A stretch of DNA of 9,035 nucleotides, taken from CAYLPJ01 sp964385465. Lineage in GTDB: Bacteria; Planctomycetota; Phycisphaerae; SM23-33. The notes under the pieces are model-generated. The model did not search any database. It was not told the origin of the DNA and saw only the letters and a program-made list of their open reading frames with translations. The stretch lies in NCBI GenBank assembly GCA_964385465.1, contig CAYLPJ010000108.1, forward strand, positions 1 to 9,035. Reading direction: 5' to 3'. The position numbers and the translations under genes were made by a program. Position 1 is the first letter of the stretch, and each line of letters begins with the position of its first letter. Positions 1 through 5,559 of the stretch are shown piece by piece.

Positions 1-144
1 CGCACTCCACAGGGCGCGACGCTGGATCTGGACGGCGGCGGCCGGGGCGTGGCTTTTGTTCGCCAATACCGGCCGTCTACACAGCGCGGTCGTCGCGGCA
101 GGGAGGGGACGGCTGGACGGACGGAGGCGGTATGGTCCCGTCGC
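1..144. other. Left edge, no gene assigned
   Basis: This is the stretch downstream of the minus-strand exonuclease gene. At least two plus-strand frames read through it and into the antisense of the neighbouring gene, which in DNA this GC-rich is not evidence of coding. On the minus strand I see no ATG, no ribosome binding site and no recognisable peptide. A short GGACGG direct repeat lies near 109-121. I see no stem followed by a T-run on the minus strand that would terminate the exonuclease gene. It may be plain intergenic DNA or the distant upstream region of a gene beyond the window. Confidence 0.5.
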
Positions 145-1173
145 TCAGTCGAAGAGCGTGGGTCCGTCGGCGTCGTCGGCGCCGGCGGGGGCGTCGGTGG
201 CGGCGTTGCTGTGCTTGAACAGGCGGACGCCGAGCTCGCGGCTGAAGCTGGTGAAGCTCCCGTCGGGGTCGGCGTCGGCGTCGATGTCCCGGACGGTCAT
301 GAACATCTTGGCGTCGAGGTTGTCCAGGTAGTGGAGGAAGTAGGCCTCGGGGATCATCGGCAGCTTCGGCGAGCCGTACTCGTGCACGCCGTGGTGGCTG
401 AGCACGATGTGCTGAAGCAGGTCGAGCAGGCGCCGGGGGAACGGCTCGGAGGTCTCCTCGGCGACGGCGGCGGCCCGCTGCTGGAGCCAGATCGCCGCGA
501 TGGTGATGTGCCCGACGAGCTGGCCCCGCTCGGTGTATGTCACGGCCGTGCCGGCGTGCAGCTCGGCGGCCTTGCCCATGTCATGGAAGAAGCAGCCGGC
601 GAGTACGAGGTCGTCGTTGAGGCGGGGGTACATCGGCAGCAGGGCCTTGGCCGCACGGGTGACGTTGAGGGTGTGCTCGAGCAGCCCGCCGAGGAACGGG
701 TGGTGCATGTGCATGGCCGCCGGCGCGTGCTGGAAGGCCTCGACGAAGTCGGCGTCCTCGACGAACTTCTTGATGAGCATCCGCAGGGGGGGCGTCTTGA
801 CGGTTCGGAGGTGCTCGAGCAGCTCGGCCCACATGGCCTCGACGTCGTTGTCGGTGACGGCGACGAACTCGGCGACGTCGACCTTGTCCTTGGGGACGGG
901 CCGGCAGGCGTCGATGATGACCTGGAGGCTGCCCCGGTACTCCTCGGCCCGGCCCTTGACGTGCAGGAAGCCCTCGACGGGGACGGACTTGAAGAACTGC
1001 TCGTTGACCTGCCACATCCTGGCCGGGACCTTCGCGGTCTTGTCGCCCAGCGTGACGGTCAGGTAGGGATCGCCCTTGCGGGTGGTGCGAAGCTCCTTGT
1101 CGACGACGAGGTAGACCTCGTCGACGGCCTCTCCGGCCTGCATCTCGCTGACGTACCGCCTGGGGGTGTCCAT
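145..1173 (-). CDS. yhaM: YhaM-type 3'-5' exoribonuclease (OB-fold + HD domain)
   Basis: This 342-residue protein looks like a member of the YhaM/Cbf1 family, cytoplasmic metal-dependent 3'-5' exoribonucleases that trim RNA and sometimes DNA 3' ends. The N-terminal OB-fold, roughly residues 15-95, carries the family pattern KGDPYLTVTLGDKTAKVPA followed by MW (33-54). The HD hydrolase domain, about 150-300, shows GGLLEHT (162-168), the HD doublet FFHDMGK (H197, D198), the histidine pair in VLSHHG (H260, H261) and HYLDNLDAKM (281-290, D284, D287). These are the expected metal-binding positions. The length is close to the usual 310-340. The start is set at the ATG at 1173, where homology begins. 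The frame is open for another 64 codons upstream, but that extension is Arg/Pro/Gly-rich and looks non-coding. No clear Shine-Dalgarno precedes the ATG. The last 20 residues are an acidic, Ala-rich tail. The gene is divergent from proS. Function is by family resemblance. Confidence 0.9.
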   Translation of the reverse strand: MDTPRRYVSEMQAGEAVDEVYLVVDKELRTTRKGDPYLTVTLGDKTAKVPARMWQVNEQFFKSVPVEGFLHVKGRAEEYRGSLQVIIDACRPVPKDKVDVAEFVAVTDNDVEAMWAELLEHLRTVKTPPLRMLIKKFVEDADFVEAFQHAPAAMHMHHPFLGGLLEHTLNVTRAAKALLPMYPRLNDDLVLAGCFFHDMGKAAELHAGTAVTYTERGQLVGHITIAAIWLQQRAAAVAEETSEPFPRRLLDLLQHIVLSHHGVHEYGSPKLPMIPEAYFLHYLDNLDAKMFMTVRDIDADADPDGSFTSFSRELGVRLFKHSNAATDAPAGADDADGPTLFD

Positions 1174-1203
1174 GGCGGCGAAGTCTACCGCGCCGCCCCC
1201 GCC

Positions 1204-1232
1204 TTGCCAAGCGACCTCCCGGCCTGTATAAA
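1204..1232 (+). promoter_or_regulatory. Sigma70-type promoter facing proS
   Basis: TTGCCA at 1204-1209 (5 of 6 to TTGACA) is followed after exactly 17 bp by TATAAA at 1227-1232 (5 of 6 to TATAAT). It is the best promoter match in the window and stands out in GC-rich surroundings. Transcription would begin near 1239-1240, giving proS a leader of about 150 nt. The same A/T patch read on the minus strand gives TATACA (1225-1230), which could serve as a -10 for the divergent exonuclease gene, but I see no good -35 for it. Confidence 0.6.
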
Positions 1233-1255
1233 GCGCCACGTCGTGCAGTGGCCGG

Positions 1256-1296
1256 GGCCGGTGGCCGATGGCCGGTGGCCGGGCCCGGTGGCGGGC
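1256..1296. repeat. Imperfect 14-bp tandem repeat in the proS leader
   Basis: GGCCGGTGGCCG occurs at 1256-1267 and again exactly at 1270-1281. A third, degenerate copy with a one-base insertion starts at 1282. The period is 14 bp. Each unit has GGCC on both sides of GGT, so each can fold back on itself, and G-runs make alternative G-rich structures possible. The repeat lies inside the predicted 5' leader of proS. Whether it regulates anything is unknown; it could be simple slippage in GC-rich DNA. Confidence 0.6.
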
Positions 1297-1344
1297 GGGA
1301 TGCGGCGGTTCTTCGGTACCCTCGAAGAGGCGTCCGCGAGCAGC

Positions 1345-1362
1345 CCGGGGCGTACGCCCCGG
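1345..1362. promoter_or_regulatory. 18-bp perfect palindrome before proS
   Basis: CCGGGGCGTACGCCCCGG reads identically on both strands. In RNA it would form a 7-bp all-GC stem with a GTAC loop, ending 26 nt before the proS ATG. No T-run follows, so it is not an intrinsic terminator. As DNA it could be a dimeric repressor site; as RNA it could affect ribosome access or mRNA stability. The role is not established. Confidence 0.5.
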
Positions 1363-1388
1363 CAAGGACTTACACGAAAGCGAACCGA

Positions 1389-3137
1389 ATGCATTACAGC
1401 CGCTTGCTGATTCCGACGGTCAAGGAAGTGCCCGCCGAGGCGGAGATCCCCTCCCACCAGCTCATGATCCGCGCGGGGTTCATCCGCAAGGTCGCCAGCG
1501 GGACCTACACCTACCTGCCGCTGGGCTGGCGGTGCCTGCGGAAGATCATGGACATCGTGCGGCGCGAGATGAACGCCGCCGGCGCCCAGGAAGTCTCCAT
1601 GCCCATCCTCCAGCCGCTGGAGTTGTGGCAGCAGACCGGGCGCGACATCGACTACGGCGAAAACCTCTGCGTCCTCACCGACCGGCACGGGCGGAAGAAC
1701 GCCCTGGCCCCCACGGCCGAGGAGGTCGTCACCAGCCTCGTCGCCGCCGAGATCTCCAGCTACAAGCAGTTGCCGATCAACCTCTACCAGATCAAGACGA
1801 AGTTCCGCGACGAGTTCCGCCCGCGGTTCGGCGCCCTGCGCAGCCGCGAGTTCATCATGAAGGACGCCTACAGCTTCGACACCGACCTCGACACCCTCGA
1901 CGCCTCCTACCGCGCCATGGTCGACGCCTACTGCCGGATCTGCGAGGCCTGCGGGCTCAAGTACGTCGTCGTCCAGGCCGAGAGCGGGGAGATCGGCGGC
2001 TCGGGCAGCCAGGAGTTCATGATCCCCACCGAGACCGGCGAGGACGTCATCGTCCACACCGAGGACGGCAGCTACGCCGCCAACATCGAGAAGGCCGAGG
2101 TCGACCCCCTGCCGGCCTCCGACCGCCCCGCCGACACGCCCGCGATCGAGGACGTCCACACGCCCGACGTCGGCAGCATCGAGGCGGTCTGCGAGTTCCT
2201 CGCCACCACACCCGAGCAGATGATCAAGACGCTCATCTACACCGCCGGCGAGGAAGGCGGGGACACCTACGTCGCGCTGGTCCGCGGCGACCACGACGTT
2301 AACGAGGCCAAGCTCTCGCACGTCACCGCAAGCGGCATCGAGCTGGCGGCACCGGCGGTCATCGAGCGCCTGACCGGCGCGGCCGTGGGGTTCGCCGGGC
2401 CGATGGGCCTGGCCGAGAAGGCCACGAAGATGGTGATCGACCACGCCGTGGCCGCGATGGCCTCGGGCGTGACGGGCGCCAACAGGACGGACTACCACGT
2501 GCGGAACGTCGTTCCCGGGCGGGACTTCCCCCTCGAGGGCGAACAGGTCGCCGTCGCCGACATCCGCAACGCCGCACCGGGCGACACGCACGAGGGCAGG
2601 CCGCTGACGTTCGCCCGCGGGATCGAGATGGGGCACGTCTTCAAGCTGGGCACGAAGTACAGCGAGGCCCTCGGGGCGACGTTCCTCGACGAGGACGGCA
2701 AGGACAAGCCCTGCCTGATGGGCTGCTACGGCATCGGGGTCAACCGCATCCTCGCCGCCGCCATCGAGCTCTACCACGACGACAACGGCTGCGTCCTGCC
2801 CGTCTCCATCGCCCCCTTCGAGGTCGAGGTCCTGCCGCTGAACAACGACAAGCCGGCCGTCGCCGACGAGGCCCGGCGGATCTACGACGAGCTGACCGCC
2901 GCCGGCGCCGACGTGCTGCTGGACGACCGCGACGCCCGCCCGGGCGTGAAGTTCAAGGACGCCGACCTGATCGGCATCCCCCTGCGGGTGGTCGTCGGCG
3001 AGCGCGGGCTCAAGGAGGGCAAGGTCGAGATCAAGCGCCGCACCGACGCCAAGCCGACCCTCGTCCCCGCCGGCGAGGCCGTCGAGAAGGCCCTGGCCAT
3101 CCTCGCCGACCTCCGCGCCGACCCCGCGGCGGTGTGA
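1389..3137 (+). CDS. proS: Prolyl-tRNA synthetase, bacterial type with editing domain
   Basis: This 582-residue cytoplasmic class II aminoacyl-tRNA synthetase charges tRNA-Pro with proline using ATP. Length and order match the bacterial (E. coli-like, about 570 residues) form. The three class II motifs are visible: motif 1 around LPLGWRCLRKIMDIVRREM (43-61), motif 2 around KFRDEFRPRFGALRSREF (138-155) with the following IMKDAYSF, and motif 3 around GCYGIGVNRILAAAIE (445-460). Between motifs 2 and 3, roughly 225-405, sits the INS editing domain that hydrolyses Ala-tRNA-Pro. It has QMIKTLIY (K280, matching the conserved editing-site lysine of the family) and GFAGPMGL (334-341). The anticodon-binding domain is about 470-575. 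The start at the ATG at 1389 fits the E. coli N-terminus (a short lead, then SHQLM at 22-26 and RAG at 28-30). The frame is open 47 codons further upstream, but that part is low-complexity. No good Shine-Dalgarno is present: AAGGA at 1364-1368 is 20 nt away. Confidence 0.97.
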   Translation: MHYSRLLIPTVKEVPAEAEIPSHQLMIRAGFIRKVASGTYTYLPLGWRCLRKIMDIVRREMNAAGAQEVSMPILQPLELWQQTGRDIDYGENLCVLTDRHGRKNALAPTAEEVVTSLVAAEISSYKQLPINLYQIKTKFRDEFRPRFGALRSREFIMKDAYSFDTDLDTLDASYRAMVDAYCRICEACGLKYVVVQAESGEIGGSGSQEFMIPTETGEDVIVHTEDGSYAANIEKAEVDPLPASDRPADTPAIEDVHTPDVGSIEAVCEFLATTPEQMIKTLIYTAGEEGGDTYVALVRGDHDVNEAKLSHVTASGIELAAPAVIERLTGAAVGFAGPMGLAEKATKMVIDHAVAAMASGVTGANRTDYHVRNVVPGRDFPLEGEQVAVADIRNAAPGDTHEGRPLTFARGIEMGHVFKLGTKYSEALGATFLDEDGKDKPCLMGCYGIGVNRILAAAIELYHDDNGCVLPVSIAPFEVEVLPLNNDKPAVADEARRIYDELTAAGADVLLDDRDARPGVKFKDADLIGIPLRVVVGERGLKEGKVEIKRRTDAKPTLVPAGEAVEKALAILADLRADPAAV

Positions 3138-3149
3138 ATGCACCTTCGC

Positions 3150-3205
3150 ATACCACAGGAACCCGCCGCGGATGAACGCAGATGAATACGGATACCACAA
3201 CGGAA
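3150..3205. repeat. 10-bp-period repeat flanked by ATACCACA direct repeats
   Basis: Three tandem units lie at 3167-3196: CGCGGATGAA, CGCAGATGAA, TACGGATACC. They share a GAT core at a 10-bp period. On either side is the direct repeat ATACCACA (3150-3157 and 3192-3199), in each case followed closely by GGAA. The AT-richer composition contrasts with the genes. Similar GGATGAACACGGATGAA-like strings are, from memory, common dispersed intergenic repeats in Planctomycetota, Verrucomicrobiota and related genomes. That recollection was not checked here. No function is implied. Confidence 0.6.
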
Positions 3206-3351
3206 ACCGTCAGCAGGCGTGCAAGAGACAGGGCGGGAAGTGTAGAGCGAAGGAACAGAACGCCTCTTTTCTCAGCCCCTGCCTCCCGTGCATCCCTGCC
3301 GATTCGTCTCGCCCTGTCCGCGATCATCGCCGTTGATCCCTGCTGAGAACC
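3197..3351 (+). other. Upstream region of the acyltransferase gene
   Basis: This is the remainder of the 214-bp gap after proS. It is less GC-rich than the genes and holds a 12-bp inverted repeat: GACAGGGCGGGA at 3227-3238 against TCTCGCCCTGTC at 3307-3318. The arms pair fully if one G-U wobble is allowed, with a loop of 68 nt. I see no convincing -35/-10 pair and no T-run terminator for proS. An in-frame TGA at 3334-3336 limits how far upstream the acyltransferase can start. Confidence 0.4.
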
Positions 3352-4305
3352 GTGCCCAAGAAGCGCAATGCCATCCTGGATTACACGGCCTACATCGGCC
3401 TGCGGCTGTTCGCGATGTTCGTCCACATGGCCAGTTGGGAGGCGAACTACAGAACGGCGCGGTGGGTCGCCGGGCTGATCTGGTGGGCCGGGCGGCGATG
3501 GAAGAAGCTCGGGCGGTTCGAGTACCGCTCCAAGGCCCACCTGCGGCTGAGCTTCCCGGAGTGGACCGAGGAGAGGATCGACCGCGTCGCGAGGGCCTCG
3601 CTGCGGAACTTCGTCTACCTCGGCATCGAGGTGCTGTTCACCACGCGCCTGATCACCCCCGGGCGGTGGCGCCGCCACGTGACGTTCGGCGACGTCTCCG
3701 AATCCGTGCGCCTGCTCGTCCGCCACGACCGCCCGCTGATCTTCGTGGCCGGGCATTTCGGGAACTGGGAGGTCGTCGGGTACAATCTCGCCGCGATGGG
3801 CTTCCCCGTGTACGCGGTGGCCCGGCCGCTGGACAACCCGTTCATCTCGGACTACATCTACGGCATCCGCCAGAACCGTGGGATGACGATCCTCGACAAG
3901 AAGGGCGTCGCCGCGCGCGCGGCCGACATCATGGAGCACAACGGCTGCCTGTGCTTCATCGCCGACCAGGACGCCGGGCGGAAGGGCTGCTTCGTGGACT
4001 TCTTCGGCCGCAAGGCCAGCACGTACAAATCGATCGCCCTTCTGGCGATCCGCTTCGACGCGCCGGTGATGGTCGGTTTCGGGCGGCGGCTGGACGAGGA
4101 GTACCACTTCGCCATGGGCGTCCGGCGGGTGATCCACCCCCGCGAGTGGGCGGACAAGGACGACCCGATGACGTGGCTGACGCAGGAGTACACCCGGGCG
4201 CTGGAGGACGTCATCCGCACCGCGCCGGAGCAGTACCTCTGGACGCACCGGCGGTGGAAGCATCGCCCCCGCGGCGAACCGCAACCCGAGGACGGCGTGG
4301 CGTAG
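3352..4305 (+). CDS. Lipid A biosynthesis-type (LpxL/HtrB family) acyltransferase
   Basis: This 317-residue protein belongs to the lysophospholipid/lipid A acyltransferase family (LpxL, LpxM, LpxP; usually about 300-320 residues). These enzymes add a secondary acyl chain to a lipid A precursor at the inner membrane. Visible signatures are an N-terminal hydrophobic stretch (about 11-27), the catalytic HX4E motif in GHFGNWEVVGYN (H135, E140), the ARPLDNP segment (157-163), IADQDAG (203-209), FFGRKAST (217-224) and the C-terminal PEQYLWTHRRWK (292-303). The start is GTG at 3352. An in-frame stop 18 bp upstream leaves few alternatives, and the encoded MPKKRN lead fits the family. No clear Shine-Dalgarno is visible. 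It lies 214 bp after proS on the same strand and converges on the PAP2 gene with 42 bp between stop codons. The family is firm, but which acyl position or acceptor it uses cannot be told from sequence. Other family members acylate non-lipid-A glycolipids. Confidence 0.9.
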   Translation: MPKKRNAILDYTAYIGLRLFAMFVHMASWEANYRTARWVAGLIWWAGRRWKKLGRFEYRSKAHLRLSFPEWTEERIDRVARASLRNFVYLGIEVLFTTRLITPGRWRRHVTFGDVSESVRLLVRHDRPLIFVAGHFGNWEVVGYNLAAMGFPVYAVARPLDNPFISDYIYGIRQNRGMTILDKKGVAARAADIMEHNGCLCFIADQDAGRKGCFVDFFGRKASTYKSIALLAIRFDAPVMVGFGRRLDEEYHFAMGVRRVIHPREWADKDDPMTWLTQEYTRALEDVIRTAPEQYLWTHRRWKHRPRGEPQPEDGVA

Positions 4306-4347
4306 GCCGCGCGACGGGCGTCTGGAGAACCCTTCGTCGGCGTTCCG

Positions 4348-5409
4348 CTAGAACCGCCCCGCCAGCGCCAGCCCGACGCCGCCGCGGCGCGAGTCCACGT
4401 ACGGCACGACGTCCATGCCGAACATCTTCGGGCGGTGGTTCGCCGCCACCGCGTGGCCGATCGCCACGCCGATCAGCGCGCCGGAAATCACGTCGGAGAA
4501 GTCGTGGTTCCGCGCGTCGATCCGCTCGTAGCCCACGTAGGCCGCGAAGGCGTACGCGGGCACGCCCCACAGCGGGCCGTACGCCTCGTAGACCACCGTC
4601 GCCATGCAGAAGCTGCTGGAGGTGTGCCCGCTCGGCCAGCCGCACGGGTCGCCGTTCGGCGCGTTCGTCCGCGCCGCGCCCTTCAGCGCCAGCGTCGTGA
4701 TCCCGTTGATCGCCAAGGCGCTGAGCATGGTCTTGGACGTCTCGTAGTTCTTGACGTCCTCGGCCGCGAGAGAGCCGAAGTACAGCGCCCCGGCCAGGGC
4801 GAAGTGCAGGCCGGGATTGCCCCCGACGTCGCCGACGCCGTCCCAGAAACCGTTGAGCTGGTGCCCCCGCCGCTCGTAGTGCCCGGCGATCTTCTCGTCC
4901 ACCTCGCTGGCGTTCAGCGTGATCCCCGCCGCCCCGGCCATGCCCAGCATGACCAGGCTGACCGGGTTGGTCGCGGTGGCGACGGTGTCCTCCCAGATCA
5001 TCGGCAGCAGCTCCTTGGCGTCCCGCCCGAAGCTCTGCCAGAGCCGCCCCGGATACGCCGGGCCGCGGCGCTCGGCACGGGGGACGTACGGGCGATCCAC
5101 CGGCGTGTGCGCGGGATCGGCGCCGGGGGCGCCCGAGGGCCCCTGGCGATCGGCCGCGTCGTCGGCCATCGCCGCGCCGAGGGCCAGCCAGCTCGGCCCG
5201 GCGGCCGCCGCGGCCGGGCCGGTCGGGCCGCACACGCCCGCCAGCCCCCAGCAGCCCCACTTCCAGCTCACGATGTCTTTCTTTCCGTCTTCGCCGCAGT
5301 CGTCGCAGTCGCCGCTGCCGGCGAAGCTCGGGCCCTTGATGTTGATCTCCGCACAGCCGCCGGCGAGCAGGCACAGCACCGCGACACAGCCCAGGGACGT
5401 CGTTCGCAT
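4348..5409 (-). CDS. PAP2-family phosphatase, predicted lipoprotein
   Basis: This 353-residue protein belongs to the PAP2 (type 2 phosphatidic acid phosphatase) superfamily, membrane enzymes that dephosphorylate lipid phosphates or pyrophosphates. The N-terminus is a lipoprotein signal, with a hydrophobic run ending AGGC, so Cys19 would be lipidated; the -3 residue is Ala rather than the preferred Leu. Residues 20-130 form a Cys-, Gly- and Pro-rich linker containing CDDC (35-38). The PAP2 core, about 140-325, has several hydrophobic segments, the second motif WPSGH (258-262, H262) and the third motif R296-x5-H302-x3-D306. The first motif is degenerate: K243 is present, but the Arg of KX6RP is Ala250-Pro251, with R247 nearby. 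The C-terminus GGVGLALAGRF ends in Phe, like an outer-membrane strand. The start at 5409 is fixed by GGAAGGAG seven bases upstream; an ATG 13 codons earlier overlaps the predicted -10. The substrate is unknown. The convergent acyltransferase suggests lipid A or another envelope lipid. Confidence 0.88.
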   Translation of the reverse strand: MRTTSLGCVAVLCLLAGGCAEINIKGPSFAGSGDCDDCGEDGKKDIVSWKWGCWGLAGVCGPTGPAAAAAGPSWLALGAAMADDAADRQGPSGAPGADPAHTPVDRPYVPRAERRGPAYPGRLWQSFGRDAKELLPMIWEDTVATATNPVSLVMLGMAGAAGITLNASEVDEKIAGHYERRGHQLNGFWDGVGDVGGNPGLHFALAGALYFGSLAAEDVKNYETSKTMLSALAINGITTLALKGAARTNAPNGDPCGWPSGHTSSSFCMATVVYEAYGPLWGVPAYAFAAYVGYERIDARNHDFSDVISGALIGVAIGHAVAANHRPKMFGMDVVPYVDSRRGGVGLALAGRF

Positions 5410-5416
5410 GGCAAGG

Positions 5417-5424
5417 CTCCTTCC
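5417..5424 (-). promoter_or_regulatory. Ribosome binding site of the PAP2 gene
   Basis: On the minus strand this reads GGAAGGAG, a strong Shine-Dalgarno seven bases before the ATG at 5409. It decides the start in favour of the shorter protein with a proper lipoprotein signal. Confidence 0.85.
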
Positions 5425-5443
5425 GGTTGCGTTCCGCCCACCC

Positions 5444-5473
5444 AGCATACCGACTGCGCGCCCCCCACGTCAC
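5444..5473 (-). promoter_or_regulatory. Possible promoter of the PAP2 gene
   Basis: On the minus strand, GTGACG (plus-strand 5468-5473; 4 of 6 to TTGACA) and TATGCT (5444-5449; 4 of 6 to TATAAT) are separated by 18 bp. Transcription would start near 5437, giving a leader of about 28 nt that contains the ribosome binding site. Placement is sensible, but the match is only moderate. Confidence 0.35.
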
Positions 5474-5502
5474 CCCCTCATGCTTTCGAGGCCGCGGCGC
5501 GA

Positions 5503-5508
5503 TACAAT
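5503..5508 (+). promoter_or_regulatory. Possible -10 element of the large secreted protein gene
   Basis: TACAAT matches TATAAT at 5 of 6 positions and lies 51 bp before the ATG at 5560. I see no good -35 at 16-18 bp upstream, so this is a weak call. It may work with an activator or another sigma factor. Confidence 0.3.
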
Positions 5509-5544
5509 TCGACCCGGTCGAGCGGACAGGTTCGCGAAGTGTTC

Positions 5545-5550
5545 AGGAGT
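5545..5550 (+). promoter_or_regulatory. Ribosome binding site of the large secreted protein gene
   Basis: AGGAGT lies nine bases before the ATG at 5560. It supports this start over the long upstream open frame, which runs antisense through the PAP2 gene. Confidence 0.8.
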
Positions 5551-5559
5551 CACGCCATC

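Noticed and set aside
1225..1253. A full promoter for the exonuclease gene on the minus strand
   Set aside because: TATACA is acceptable as a -10, but every hexamer at 16-18 bp spacing is a poor -35.
1174..1365. A 64-codon N-terminal extension of the exonuclease
   Set aside because: The extra residues are Arg/Pro/Gly-rich, run through the proS promoter and palindrome, and lie outside the family's homology.
1248..1388. A 47-codon N-terminal extension of ProS
   Set aside because: It translates the tandem repeat and palindrome, while bacterial ProRS begins at the residues encoded from 1389.
1233..1388. T-box riboswitch in the proS leader
   Set aside because: I found no T-box consensus sequence, specifier-loop arrangement or terminator/antiterminator pair, and the host does not look like a Firmicute.
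49..1410. A 453-codon plus-strand open frame opposite the exonuclease gene
   Set aside because: It is antisense to a gene with clear OB-fold and HD motifs and has biased low-complexity translation.
1185..3200. A 671-codon open frame on the minus strand opposite proS
   Set aside because: It is the antisense shadow of a certain proS gene. The translation is repetitive Val/Asp/Gly/Leu-rich with no family features.
4306..4347. A shared bidirectional terminator between the convergent genes
   Set aside because: Only a 5-bp CGACG/CGTCG pairing (4312-4316 with 4335-4339) around an 18-nt loop is visible, with no T-run on either strand.
5410..5448. An earlier ATG for the PAP2 protein, 13 codons upstream
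   Set aside because: It overlaps the predicted -10, lacks a ribosome binding site and would spoil the lipoprotein signal; the ATG at 5409 has a strong site.
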